A stretch of DNA of 64,000 nucleotides from Azolla caroliniana (lineage: Eukaryota > Polypodiophyta): positions 20,026,001 through 20,090,000 of the forward strand of contig JBHGNT010000008.1 of NCBI GenBank assembly GCA_043228905.1, written 5' to 3'. Under the pieces are notes generated by a model. It did no database searches and was not told where the DNA came from. It was given only the letters and a program-made list of their open reading frames with translations. Shown piece by piece: positions 32,226 through 43,680 of the stretch (its first letter is position 1; every line of letters begins with the position of its first letter). The position numbers and the translations under genes are program-made.

Positions 32226-34589
32226 CACTAATAGTACTAAATTCGACTCTATTTCTTTAGGTGTGTTTGATAGTCCTAATAGCCCAAGCCTTTTAAACAA
32301 ATTTGAAATCCTTAGTCAACTAGAAGAAGAGTTAAACGATTATGTCCAGTCAAAATAGGAGCCGTTTGGTTGGACAATCCTAGATCTGTGCAACCCATTA
32401 GTGGTTCCATTTCCTCTAAGCAAGTTAGCAATGTGTTCTTAGCTCAAGTAATGGTTAGTACTAAAAGCAATCCTCTAGTACATGTCTTAGCACTCTTAGA
32501 TTCAAGAGCCAAGTCTTGCTTCATGGATAGGAATTTTGCCTAAGCTCATCAGATATCCCTATGAAATTTTTCTTGCCCAAGATCTGTTGTAGTTATTGAT
32601 GGTCGTCCCATTGCTTCCAGAGAAATCGTAGAGTCAAAGTTTATTCAAGTTTTCCTAGATAACTTGGTGTGTGTAGTATCATTTAATATAATTAGTAGAG
32701 GAGCCACCATGGGGACCGATCTACAATTTGTCACCAACCGAGCTAGAAGTCCTTTGAGCCTATATAGAGGAGAATTTGACAAACGGTTTCATTCGACATT
32801 CGAAATCTCCAACCGACGCACCCATTTTCTTCGTCAAGAAAAAGGATGGATCACTTTGTCTCGTTGTATACTATCGTGGCTTGAATAAGGTCACCATCAG
32901 GAATAGGTATGCACTTCCCCTTATCTCAAGTCTTTTAGAACAGATCAATGGTGCAAGGTTCTTCACAAAGATCGACTTACGAGGAGCATATAACCTCGTA
33001 CGAGTCCGACCAGGAGATGAATGGAAGACCGCGTTCAGCACCAGATATGGGCACTTCGAGTATACGGTCATGCCATTTGGTCTCACTAATGCACCAGCAG
33101 TCTTCCAGCACATGGCAAATGATATATTCCGAGATCTCTTGGATGTTTGTTTGATCATCTATTTGGATGATCTACTGGTTTATTCGAAGACCCAAGAAGA
33201 GTATGATTCTCATGTACTGTTAGTACTAAAACGGCTTAGAGAACATTGTCTTTATGCAAACTAGAAAAATGTAGCTTTGAGTGCAACTAGGTGGAATTTC
33301 TGGGCTATGTCATCTCCTCGGAAGGCATCTCCATGGATCCAGCTAAGGTCAAAACGGTGGTAGAATGGCAGACTCCACGTTTGTTGCGAGATGTGCAATG
33401 TGTTTTAGGCTTTGCCAATTTCGACCGCAAGTTTTTACAGGATTACTCAAAGCTTGTTCTGCCTCTCATAGTGCTTACGAGGAAGGGACAATCGTTCGTT
33501 TGGTCTCAAGAAGTGGACATGGCTTTTGAGAGTCTTAAGAAGGCATTTACATCAGCATTTGATCCGGAAAAACCATTCATCATTGAGGTAGATACGTCAA
33601 ATTTCGCCTTGGGTAGCATTTTGTCACAACAAGGCCATGATGAAAAGTTACATCCTGTGGCTTTCCACTCACGCAAGTTTGATGCCGCCAAAATCAACTA
33701 TGAAATTCATGATAAGGAGCTATTCAATGATCACAAAAACCTTGCCTACTTTCAGAATGCTTGTGTGTTAAATCGATGTCAAGCTCGGTGGGCCCAATTC
33801 CTCACTCATTTTGACTTCAAAATTACATATCATCCGGGAACGCAACAAGGGAAGGCAGATGCATTATCACGGCGCTCATATCTAGCACCACGTCCTGGTG
33901 AGCCACCTTTTGATAACCAAAAGCAAGTAATCATGGGACCGGCACAACTGCAAGCAACGCAGGTCTTCGACATGCCATTAGATTCCCACGTTTTTGACAC
34001 CATACGGCAGGACTTGAAGAGAGATGCTTTCACCCAAGACATTCTCGCACAAATTGATTCCTCTCGAGCATCTTGTTCACAATCGCAACAACCAGGTACA
34101 GACTATCGACAATTCGAATGTCATGATGGATTACTATTCTTTAAGAAACTCTTGTATGTTCCAAATGGTTCTTGTCGCCTTCCAGTAGTCCAAAACTGTC
34201 ATGACACATATACAGTTGGGCATTTTGGTAGTACTAAAACATTAGATTTAGTACAACGATCATTCTGGTGGCCCCATATGCGACGATTTGTCGAAGATTT
34301 TGTTCGGACTTGTGATACATGTTGCAAAGCAAAAATGCCAAGGCATCATCCATATGGATTATTAGAACCATTACCAATTCTAAGCAAGCCATGGCAATCC
34401 ATTGCTCTATATTTCATCACAGATCTTCCAGTTTCTAAGGGATTCGATGTGATCTTGACAGTAGTAGATCTATATACGAAGATGGTCCATTTTCTGCCAT
34501 GTACTAAGGAAATCTCCATTGAAGAAACCGCTGAAACTATCATGTGTGAGGTATATCGGCATCATGGCCTCCTAGATAGTATCATCAAC
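32226..34589 (+). pseudogene. Gypsy C pol: protease, RT, RNase H, integrase (partial)
   Basis: The protease region has LALLDSRAKSCFMD (about 32490), with DSGA changed to DSRA. RT (about 32776-33450) has [17 protein letters not shown] and the catalytic YLDDLLVYS (about 33160). RNase H begins near 33570 (FIIEVDTSNFALG) with an ADALSRR end (about 33850). The integrase zinc region is at about 34200 (GHFGSTKTLDL, CDTCCKAK), followed by the core start (FITDLPVSKG). The frame from 33291 is open to the copia junction, but a one-base slip near 33263 and earlier stops prevent a single frame. Integrase is cut after HHGLLDSII. Confidence 0.88.
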
Positions 34590-35137
34590 TGTTGGGAAAA
34601 TGGTTCCTCCGGATGGGATCCGGTTATGAATGAAGAGGACCCGGTGAGAACCGGAAGAGATCCGTAAACCGGATCGAATGGACCCAGTGAGAACAAGAAG
34701 AGAAGACATACTTGTAAATATGTTTTGAGTAAGCCTATTGAGGCTATATTTGTAAATAGCCCTAAGTTCATGTAAGTATAAATATGACTTAGGGCAATCA
34801 CTCTATGCGTTGGTAGTGTGGTTGTTCATATTGTTGTAATTGTCGTACAGAGAGTGACAAAGAGAGAGGAGATATAGAGTGATACTCTGTTGTAACCGCC
34901 GACTGGCGAAGAAATAGAGCTCGAGGTCGTTGCCTCCGAGTCTCTGATTGTACCTTTCTCATATAGTGATAGTTTGGAGTTTGTGGGCTCCCGTAGTTTT
35001 TCCCTATTAGGGTTTCCCACGTAAACATCCTGTGTATTCCTTTGTGTACTCTCCACTTCCCATTTCTGTGTTTCATTCCCATTTCTGTAATTCAAGGCTC
35101 AGTTGTGGCCGAGCAATATTCCGCACTATTCTCTTCA
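34590..35137 (+). mobile_element. Copia A' 5' LTR
   Basis: It starts TGTTGGGAAAATGG in gypsy C integrase and ends CTCTTCA, three bases before the primer site. It has GGCTATATTTGTAAATAGCC (34742-34761), TATAAATATG, and a hairpin GCTCAG-TTGTGG-CCGAGC near 35097 with one mismatch. It is related to copia A LTRs but clearly different. The left flank is TCAAC; the right end of the element is lost. Confidence 0.88.
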
Positions 35138-35140
35138 ATC

Positions 35141-35152
35141 TGGTATCAGAGC
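35141..35152 (+). other. Copia A' primer binding site
   Basis: TGGTATCAGAGC is the canonical initiator-Met tRNA complement. Confidence 0.9.
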
Positions 35153-35166
35153 GAACAACACAAGAA

Positions 35167-35739
35167 ATGGAAGAATCGTTCGGCGGCATGTTCACGCTCA
35201 CCGGTTCCAACTACTCCATGTGGAAGTTGAAGATGAGGGATATGCTGGTGGTTAAAGATCTTTGGTTGCCGGTTCAGTTCGGGGACAAGAGAACAAATAA
35301 GATCGACGCCAGAGTGTGGGAGGTGATGCACATGAAGACTACGGCATATATCCGGTGTTTCATCGACATGAGTCTGTACAACAACTTCAATGAAGAGAGC
35401 AAGGCTCATGAACTCTAGGAGAAGATCAGCATCATGTTCCAGAACAAGAATGTTGTTAATCGGGTTTCGGTATTCCAGAAGCTTGTGAGGCTCCGGTACC
35501 AGGACGACTCCAATATGGTGGAGCACATGAATGCCTTCCACGGACTGATCCACCAGGCAACCTCATTGGAAGTACCTCTTGCCGATGAGGTACTCGCATT
35601 ACTCCTGCTCGGTTCCCTCTCGGATAGTTGGGAGACCCTAGTTGTCACGTTAGGCAACGTCGGGCCGGAAGGAAAGAAGTTGTCCCTATTAAGAGTAAAA
35701 TCAAGCTTGCTAGATGAAGAATCTCGTCGGACGGACCGG
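35167..35739 (+). pseudogene. Copia A' gag, cut by element D
   Basis: It begins MEESFGGMFTLTGSNYSMW, parallel to copia A gag, with one stop (about 35416). It breaks off at LLDEESRRTDR where the TGTCGTG end of element D starts. The remainder resumes near 39195. Confidence 0.88.
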
Positions 35740-36083
35740 TGTCGTGCCTTTCGGCGCCAAATCGTTGCGTGAGTCGGGTGGGAACCGCTGGGGTTTTGGA
35801 CTACGAGGAGGAGAGTTTTAAGGCTAATAAGAATATGAATATGAATAGGTTATAAGAAAGAGATATAGAAATTTGTGAATCCCACAAGTATAATGTATTT
35901 TATTAATCAATATTTATATAAGAATATGTATTTAGATTGAAAGAAAGAGATAAAAGAACTTGTGAATCCTACAACTATAGATTATTTCATGAATCCCACG
36001 ATTATAGTTTATTAATTGGTGTTTTAGGAAATATATCCAATTTCCAAATATTTTTCATAGACCTATTACATTGTGCTCCTCAT

Positions 36084-36225
36084 CCTTATATAGTGATGAG
36101 AGAGTCTTAACAATCCATGCTTTTTCTATAGATAAACTCTATGTTTTTTCTAAAGTGATCCTACTTTTCTAATTTGATGCGTTTTTATGGTGTTCATGCA
36201 CGCTACATGTGCATGCGTAGCTTTG
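36084..36225 (-). promoter_or_regulatory. TATA box and RY motifs in the element D LTR
   Basis: On the minus strand CTATATAAGG (36093-36084) is preceded by CATGCA/TGCATG motifs at about 36195-36216. The right LTR has similar motifs at about 38816-38840. Confidence 0.55.
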
Positions 36226-36313
36226 TCTTTTATCATGTGTTTTCTTCTAACTAAAGTTTATCCTAGCGTTAACTTACCTTTCTACGTGGGACGTTTACTT
36301 TTTTAACACTAAT

Positions 36314-36385
36314 GATATGTTAGTGCAATGATAAGGCTTTACATTATTAACATGGAGGTATAGGGTTTGAATCCTACCCTGTGCA
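36314..36385 (+). other. Antisense tRNA-like module, left LTR of D
   Basis: TAGTGCAATGA (36321 on) and GGTTTGAATCC (36364-36374) start 43 bases apart. The strand is opposite to element D. The D-arm pairing is poor. Confidence 0.55.
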
Positions 36386-36479
36386 TGTAACAATCTTTTC
36401 TTTTATTTACAAATATGTCTCTTCACCCGGTGAGAGACTCTCATCGGCTTTCTTCATCCGGCTCTTGCCGGGTTTGCTC

Positions 36480-36877
36480 GTAGTACGCTCTGTTTCTCTC
36501 ACTATGTCGACTTTGTCTCTCCATTTTGAGCATATCCATTCTTTCCACCTGAACCATTGTCGCCATCCGATCCACCATAGTCTTCGTTCACTGTTTCCAT
36601 GGCCATGGCCTGTTGTCACGACTCCTCGTGCTCCTCTTGAGCATAACCCTTCATGTCTTGTGCATGTGCCATGCTTCCCACTTTGTCCACCTTTGTCATA
36701 TAATTTCTCGTTAGAGTTGACAATCTTCATGTTATAGCCCTCCTTTGTCGAGATCTCATCCTTGGTAACACCCTTCAAAATTGCTTGGCCCGCTTGGTCC
36801 TTGTCATCCTTTGTAGTGAACCTGCTTGATCTCTTCCTCGTAATCGTCAGCCTTGATCTCTTCGACGTCCGGTTGAG
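36480..36877 (-). other. Element D interior, 3' part
   Basis: On the minus strand an open but unrecognised frame (about 36778-36480) is rich in Gly, Arg and Trp. It may be untranslated or a decayed end of the D protein. No polypurine tract is obvious. Confidence 0.35.
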
Positions 36878-37756
36878 TCAGATTAGCTTATTTCCGAATT
36901 GGTCTCGTCCGATCGTCTTTTGGTTGAATCGGCTTCTGTTCCGATTCGTATTCGGAATTGGTTGATTTGTTTTTACCAATTCAGTCCCCTTCCGGGTCAG
37001 TTTTTGTTTAGATCGGAATTTTGTTCGGATCATCTTCCATCCGAACCGGCTTCCGACTTTACCTTTCTTGCCACCACCTCCCGTCTCTCCGGTCTCACGT
37101 TGGTACTCGGACACAACCGCCGAAGTCTCTAGAATTAGTGGGCAGGAATCCTCGATATTACCGTCCTCCATCATTTCACCCATAGCCACATTCTCGGCTA
37201 TCTCTCCGTTGGCCTTCATTTTCTCTCCGTCATCTTCCGTCTCTTCGGTCTCACGTTGCTTTTCGAACGCAACCGCCGAAGTCTCTAGAATTTGTGGTGG
37301 GAAAGTCTTCATACGGCCATCCGCCATTGATTCGTCTACAACCACCTCTGATTCGATCGCATCTTTCGTGGCGACCTCCTCAATCAAGTATGCCTCGCAC
37401 TCTTTATCTCCCTCGATCATGCAAGCATCGATTATGCTTACCCCTTTTTCACCCGATGTTTCGGATACTTGAATTCTGAAACCTTCTTCCATTCTTGAAG
37501 TGGTGTTCGCCACTCTCAAGTCATCGACCTTAACCGTGGCCGTCATTCTTTCGCAAGACGAGAGGGTGACTTGTTCCACACTCACTCCCGTGGTACCATC
37601 ATATTGTATTTCTGCCTTCATGCCGGCTACATCATTTGTCCTTAATCGATCATCCCTTATAGGCCATGTTGTTGTTGACAAGATTCTCTTCTTCCTCTGA
37701 TCATGTCTCCGGCATACCCTTTCGACGTCGGCCCAATCCTCAGTAAAACCATTCAC
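36878..37756 (-). CDS. Element D protein, repeat-bearing C-terminal part
   Basis: A 292-residue open frame of low complexity, rich in Glu, Thr and Arg. It contains two copies of a motif ILETSAV.(F/S)E.QRETEETEDD-like, about 57 residues apart, and ends in a basic stretch (RNRSRFNQKTIGRDQFGNK). I recognise no enzymatic domain. It probably continues the gag frame at 37964-38323 after a frame break near 37800. The same repeat, many times over and decayed, fills the interior of element E. Confidence 0.5.
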   Translation of the reverse strand: MNGFTEDWADVERVCRRHDQRKKRILSTTTWPIRDDRLRTNDVAGMKAEIQYDGTTGVSVEQVTLSSCERMTATVKVDDLRVANTTSRMEEGFRIQVSETSGEKGVSIIDACMIEGDKECEAYLIEEVATKDAIESEVVVDESMADGRMKTFPPQILETSAVAFEKQRETEETEDDGEKMKANGEIAENVAMGEMMEDGNIEDSCPLILETSAVVSEYQRETGETGGGGKKGKVGSRFGWKMIRTKFRSKQKLTRKGTELVKTNQPIPNTNRNRSRFNQKTIGRDQFGNKLI

Positions 37757-37963
37757 ACCGTTATCGTCTTCGAGTTCGATCCCGATGTCCCTCCTTCCTT
37801 TCTAATCGATCGATCTTATGAACATTAGGACTTTATCCTCCCCAACCAATCGTTGTTCCCACTTCGAGAGTCGAGCAAAACGATGCTCGAACTCTAGGAA
37901 TGTTTGTGTTGCAGCTCGGTGGGTCTTCTCCGATGCCACCCATTCATCGAACTCTCGCCGATC

Positions 37964-38323
37964 TCATCCCTTCGATCTCTCGTAGTCATATGCCTCTCGT
38001 AAAGCTTCTTCAAAGGACCCCCATGTTGGGTTTTGCTGCCGTATCTTGTAGATTTTCTCTTGTAACCCATTTGTGGCTACCCAGCTGAAGGAAATCACTT
38101 GCAATTCTTCCGGTATCCCACATCGCATCATCTCCGCCTTGTAGTCACGTAGATAGCGTGACACATCATTTCCGTTGAATTGCCCGTTTCGTTGCACAAG
38201 CCGCTCTACTGCCGACTTCATCTCCGACATCGCACGTTGCTCTTGTTGCATCCGGTCAATCATCATCATCATTATGCTCATCGCCTCTTGTTGATTCTCC
38301 ATCTCCTTGCCACCTGCTTTCAC
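37964..38323 (-). CDS. Element D Gag, N-terminal domain
   Basis: A 119-residue frame that begins beside the primer site. A methionine/glutamine-rich start (MMMMIDRMQQEQRAM) is followed by FNGNDVSRYLRDYKAEMMRCGI and WGSFEEALREAYDYERSKG. These align in order with FDGTNISKYVNIYYDEMEMFGI and WNAFKEALVSEYAREDFSR of gypsy F Gag. This homology, with the shared primer site, ties D to the F lineage. Gag is what a dependent element would need for packaging. Confidence 0.75.
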   Translation of the reverse strand: MKAGGKEMENQQEAMSIMMMMIDRMQQEQRAMSEMKSAVERLVQRNGQFNGNDVSRYLRDYKAEMMRCGIPEELQVISFSWVATNGLQEKIYKIRQQNPTWGSFEEALREAYDYERSKG

Positions 38324-38936
38324 GTCGGGTTCACCACTTGTGTCGTGCCTTTCGGCGCCGGATCATTGCATGAGTTGGGTGGGAACCGCTAGGGTTTTGG
38401 ACTAAGAGGAGGAGAGTTTTAAGGCTAATAAGAATATGAATAGGAATAGATTATAAGAAAGAGATATAGAAATTTGTGAATCCCACAAGTATAATGTATT
38501 TTATTAATCAATATTTATATAAGAATATGTATTTAGATTGAAAGAAAGAGATAAAAGAACTTGTGAATCCTACAACTATAGATTATTTCGTGAATCCCAC
38601 GATTATAGTTTATTAATTGGTGTTTTAGGAAAAATATCCAATTTCCAAATATTTTTCACAGACCTATTACATTGTGCTCCTCATCCTTATATAGTGATGA
38701 GAGAGTCTTAACAATCCATGCTTTTTCTATAGATAGACTCTATGCTTTCTCTAACATGCTTTTGCTAAAGTGATCCTACTTTTTCTAACTTGATGCGTTT
38801 TTATCGATTATGGTGTTCATGCACGCTAGATGTGCATGTGTAGCTTTTTCTTTTATCATGCATTTTCTTCTAACTAAAGTTTATCCTAGCATGGACTGAA
38901 CTTTCTATGTGGGACGTTTACATTTTTAACACTAAT

Positions 38937-39008
38937 GATATGTTACTGTAATGGTAAGGCTTTACATTATAAACATGGAGGTGCAAGGTTCGAATCTTTC
39001 CTTATGCA
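38937..39008 (+). other. Antisense tRNA-like module, right LTR of D
   Basis: TACTGTAATGG (38944 on) and GGTTCGAATCT (38987-38997) start 43 bases apart. The B box fits the GGTTCGANTCC consensus except at the last base. Confidence 0.6.
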
Positions 39009-39190
39009 TGTAATATATATTTTTATACTTTTTTCTATTTACAAATATGTCTCTTCATTCAGTGAGAGACTCTCATCGGTCTTCTTCATCCGGTTCTCAC
39101 TAGGTCTCCTTACCGGGTACTCCATGTCCTATCCGGAGAGACCAAAAATTGCAAATTTTCACGTAGTGTGTGAATTACACTACGGCAATG

Positions 39191-40254
39191 GGAGTTCGGA
39201 ACCGATCCGAAGGCCTTGGTCACGGAAGATGACCACAATTGGGGAAGAGGCCGGTATCGTAGTCCCCAAAACCGGGACAAATCAGGGACGAGGTCGAAGT
39301 CAAGGGGGAGGCCTACTTGCTTCTATTATGGGAAGCCAGGGCACTTCCAGAATAACTGTCGGCATTTCTGGAAGGAGAAAAAAACCAACACCACCGATTC
39401 GAAGAAGAGTTCTGACCGAAACGGTTTGGACCGAAGAGGCCCGGATCGGAAAGGAAAGTCGTCAATCACGACAAGTGAAGAGGAACTGATGCTCATCACC
39501 GAGGAGAATGAGTTAAACCTTGTCGTAGACGAGATCACGTGGGTTGTCGATTCTGGAGGGTCGTTCCACCTGACACCAGATCAGAGATGCTTCTCATCCT
39601 ACACAACCAGTGATCATGGTTGTGTCCGGATGGGGAATGAAGGGACATGCCGAATTGTGGGCATAGGAGATGTGTTGTTGACGACATCAACCAGATGCAA
39701 GGTGTTGATGAAGGATGTCTGACACATTTCGGAGGTTCGACTGAACCTGATATCAGCCAGTCGGTTAGATGATAAAGGATACACAGGTAGCATCCGAAAC
39801 GGAGTCATGAAGTTCAGCAGAGGGAGCCTAATAGTGGCTCAAGCCTAGAAGGTCAACACACTAATTTTGATGCATGCCCGGATATTCCCAGGAAGATGTG
39901 AACGTAGCATCTGTCACTGTCGGTGAGCTGTGGCACAAGACACTGTGTCAGATGAGTGAGAAGGAGATGAAGAGGCTTGCCAAAGAAAATCTTATTCCGG
40001 TGAAGGACGTGCAACTTGAGAAGTGCACCGATTGCCTGGCCGGCAAGCAAAACCAAACCTCCTTCCGGTCAAGACCACCGTTGAGACGGAATGCACCACT
40101 AGAGCTCGTGCACACCATTGTGTCAAGTGGACACGAAGTCACATGACGGATCGCAGTACTTCGTGACGTTCATATATGACCACAACCGGAAGTTGTGGGT
40201 CTCACTATTGAAGACGAAAGACCAAGTGTTATCCGTCTTCAAGGAGCTCCACAT
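39191..40254 (+). pseudogene. Copia A' remainder: zinc knuckle, protease, integrase start
   Basis: It resumes gag at GTDPKALVTED. It has a degraded knuckle CFYYGKPGHFQNNC (second Cys is Tyr), a protease motif DSGGS (Ala replaced by Gly) near 39555, then pre-integrase LWHKTLCQMSEKE and CTDCLAG (about 39930-40040) and the integrase start. Stops and frameshifts near 39720, 39848 and 40100 disable it. It is cut at VLSVFKELH by element E. Confidence 0.88.
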
Positions 40255-41292
40255 TGTCGTAGTATTCCGCGGGTACGAGTAGGATCTTAGGTGGGACCGT
40301 TGGGGTCTTGGACTAGGGAGACGGATGGTGGAGTCCATATGCTTTGTATGCTTCACTCCGGAATCGGCTTCTGGCTCCAACGAATGTAGGGTTTCACAAA
40401 AAGACGGTTCACCGCGAATATGGACCCGACTCAAGTATGTTACAAGGAAGATAGATATACACTAACATGAATATATATTACAAGAGTTTACAACAAGACG
40501 GTTACATGCCCGAATCCGCTGGCTATTACAAACAATCGGTTAATACATAAGGTTGAGAATGGGGGGACCGATGAAGCAGAGTCAAGTGGGCCGCCGAGAC
40601 CGCGACGTCCATCGTTGCTCACACCTTGAAGATGATGGAGTGTTCCCGTGCCACTTCGCCCTCCCTTCTCGAACCGACCGCCATGCGAAACGCTCTCCAT
40701 CGAGGAGAGGAAACCGAACCTCCAAGTGCCACCACCGGAATGCCGAAGAGCCACTGTTGTAGAAACCCCAAACCGAAACACTAACTCAACCAAGAAGAAG
40801 GTAAACCCAAAACCCCAAGCTTATGAAACCTAGATCACATAAAGAAACCCGAAACCCTAAATCCCCGCATAATCTCTCAGAAGATGAAGAATGAGATGAA
40901 GTACTAAACCTCCACTCAAGAAGAAGGAATCAAACCCATAAGACAAAGAAGAAGAAAACCCAAAATGAAACCCTAAACGAAAATAAGAATAACATGAAGA
41001 GGAAGAACACTACCAAACCCTAAATCCATTGGTATACCCTCCTAACTCAAAATGGGCAACCCCTCTACAAGGGACCCTCCCTTCCTTTTATAGAACAAGG
41101 AGAGGGATGCGTTACAATGTGGGATAAATCCCAATTTACATGGGATTCTTTGTCCCGACTTAACTCCTACTCGGTGCCATAAAGGCACCCCTATTATTCA
41201 CACGTTTTTACAATGGTAAGTGTACATGAGGCACTCCACTGATTCTTCTGATATTCCCCGGTTTCTCACCATGGCCCGGAATCTTCATGACA
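40255..41292 (-). repeat. Element E 3' LTR (complete)
   Basis: In plus reading it starts TGTCGTAGTATTCC and ends CTTCATGACA (1038 bp). Beyond it, CCTCCCCCAC gives a minus-strand polypurine tract GTGGGGGAGG. The second copy at 57561 aligns for about 659 bp. The left flank is ACAT. Confidence 0.85.
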
Positions 41293-43675
41293 TCCTCCCC
41301 CACTAAATCACACGTCCAACACTACGTGCCAAGTTTGGAGAAGGGTGAGAGATTCCGGCCAGTGAGAAATCAGTCTTCCGTAATCCGCATTGGCCTCGCT
41401 GGATGCCGCGTTGGCCTCGCCGGTCTGAACCATTGGCCCCGGTTCCTTCTCCGCGTTTGCCTTCCCCTAGGCTTGTTCGACCTGTCGATATGTCATTCAC
41501 CGCGATCCCGTAGTGTGCGTGCTTCCCAGTTGGCCCTTCTGCCAACCACATGCACACTTCTCATTCCTTCGAATACATGGTGTCCTCCGTCCGAGGAGCA
41601 CCCGTGATGGCCGGCTTGGCCTTCGTCGACCTTCGCATCGTCCCGATTCTCGTTCCGCACTGATCTACACCGCCTTCGTCCCCTCGCTGCCACCTACCTT
41701 CTCCTTGGTCTTATATTGCCACGACAACCGAACTGCCAGGGTCTCCGGAACCAGTGTGGAGGATCCCTCTCCGGCCTTCTACATGAGATCACCTGGACCG
41801 GCAACATATCTTTGCGCCTGTATTCCCGCTCCAGCACCTCCGTGTGCCGCACACCCCCTTCCCATGTTCGGCACTGCACGTGTCGTTGGCCCTCGCCCAG
41901 CCAGATCATGCATCGTCACTACTCCACATACCATCATCCTCCGCGTTCGAGGAGCACCCCGTGTCGACACGCTTGGCCCCCTTCGTTCCGCACTGCTGCA
42001 ACTGGTTCGGCGCCATACACTTGTCGTCGTCCCCTTGCCCCCACCAGCTTGTTATCTCGGGCTTGGCTTGCCACACGAGTCATTGCCACTCCGATTGAGC
42101 CACCGAGATCCCAAAAGCGGATGTGGAGGATCCTCCTTCGGTCACTAATACCGTTTCCGGCTACCGACCCGTGCAGTCCCCTCGCCACCATTTCTGGCTT
42201 GACACACCGTTCCTTGAGCAGGTGTCCCCCGGCAGCTTACCGGAACATCACCCTTGCCGCGTCCCGGTCCGCATGGGCTCCTTTGTTTGCGTGACGCCTC
42301 GGCTATTCGGTACTTCTGTTGTTGCCACCTTCGTCCCCTTGCCGCCACCTTCCATTACCCTCGGTCTCACGTTGCCACGTCAGCCGAACTTCTGGGGTCT
42401 CCAGACAGGTGTGAAGGATCCTTCTTGGGCCTCCGATTTGTTGGGTCACCGACTCGTGTACCGAGCGCGTCCGATCTTTGTCTTGCCAACTCTGTCGGTC
42501 GGGTCTGTATCTGGTTTGTGGCCACGTCACCGGCCTGATACCTCTTTCCGCTCTTTTTCGGCCCTTCTGCTTGATCCCGTTCACCTACCGCCACCGTCCT
42601 TCTCTCTAGCTCTCACATCGGCTCTTGGGCCGACTGCCAGAGTCTTTGGATCGGTGTGAGGATCCCATAGGACCGCCCATCCTCACTTCTACGTCGTATC
42701 TCGGGATCCCGTTCACCTGCTGCCACTGTCCATCTCTCTAGGTCTCACGTTCGCTCTCGGGCCAACTGCCGGAGTCTCCGGATCGGTGTGAGGATCACCG
42801 TAGGATTGCCCATCCGCTGCCTTTGCCCTTGTCCCCTTTCCACCACCGTCAGTATCTTGGTCTTACGTCAAATCCGATGCCGATTGTCGAAGCCTCTAGA
42901 TCCGGTGTGAAGGATCCTCCTTGGGCCTCCCGTCTTTTTGACCCTATCTCGGGTCTTCCTTCTCCGCGCGTCGAGAGGGTGGCTTGCTCCACACCCTCTG
43001 CCATGGTACTGATGTACCATGTTCCGGCCTCCCCGTAGGCCTGCTTCTTCCTCCCTTCTAGATCGGTTATCCAGAAGTCTGCTCCGCCCGGTTCTCGTCC
43101 GGGTCCGTCCATCACTCCACATTGTCGGGTCCCGTTCTCCTGCCGCCACCGTCAGTATCTTGGTCTTACGTCGGATCCGATTCCGACCGCCGAAGTCTCT
43201 AGCCTGGTGTGGCCTGAACCATAGGACCGGTCTTCGTTCTTCGCTTCCGGTCGCGTATGAGCTTCAATTAGGCCCCCGGTCACTTCGGTTGTATGCCAAA
43301 TTCCGCCCTTCGCGTGCCGCGTGTGTTCCATCTCCGGCTCGATAGTCTCCTCATCCCGAACAACTCATGCTAACTCCTTCCGTTCCGCGCTCGCCTTCTG
43401 TAGGATCTACCCACGCATCGATGTCGATCTCCAAATACACGCTCCCCCTTAGGTCCTCGTGTTGCCGTAATGCACACTTCATTTCTCGCCGTAGTGCATG
43501 CGTCGTATTTCGGGCTCATCGACTCTCTCCTCGGTTCCTTTGAATATGCCCGTTCCAGGCCTCGCATCCTCCTCTTCGTCATTTCGGTTGCTTGCCTTGC
43601 CATTGCCACCGTCCGTCACTCTAGGTCTCACGCGGACTCTTGGGCTGACCGCCGGAGTCTCTAGAACCGGTGTGG
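41293..43675 (-). mobile_element. Element E interior with decayed repeats
   Basis: GC-rich DNA built from at least eight diverged repeats whose core on the plus strand reads like GGTCTCACGT, then GCCGGAGTCTC and GGTGTGAGGATCC. Cores occur near 41700, 42065, 42360, 42610, 42735, 42860, 43160 and 43620. The same core occurs twice in element D, where it encodes the ILETSAV repeat. Many open frames exist on both strands because of base composition; none has a recognisable domain. E is best read as an expanded, non-autonomous relative of D without pol. It is interrupted at 43676-43680 (GTAAG) by copia B and resumes at 56974. Confidence 0.65.
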
Positions 43676-43680
43676 GTAAG

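Larger units (their letters stand above)
29960..34589 (+). mobile_element. Gypsy C, truncated on the right by copia A'
   Basis: A plus-strand Ty3/gypsy with 5' LTR sequence (to about 30310-30540), gag (30543 on), protease, RT, RNase H and most of integrase. It ends abruptly at 34589 at the TGTTGGG start of copia A'. A solo LTR (S2) interrupts it between gag and protease. Sequence wording (retrotransposon gag domain, YLDDLLVYS) is of the common Tf2-like polyprotein type. The 3' LTR is not in the window. Confidence 0.85.
35740..39190 (-). mobile_element. Element D: non-autonomous gag-only gypsy
   Basis: Two LTR-like repeats start TGTCGTGCCTTTCGG at 35740 and 38340 (plus-strand reading) and run about 700-750 bp. 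Element orientation is minus: the primer site TGGTGAACCCGACGTGAAA is at 38335-38317, next to the right LTR. The roughly 1.9-kb interior has gag-like coding but no protease, RT or integrase. This fits the TR-GAG type of dependent element. Primer site, LTR ends and gag match gypsy F. The outer right edge, between about 39090 and 39190, is not resolved. The left flank is CCGG. It lies inside copia A' gag. Confidence 0.82.

Noticed and set aside
39090-39190. Exact right end and target duplication of element D
   Set aside because: Several CCGG occurrences could match the left flank, but none follows a proper LTR end, so no duplication is claimed.
41287-43664. Many overlapping frames of 60-210 residues on both strands
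   Set aside because: GC-rich decayed repeats of element E give chance open frames; none has recognisable residues.
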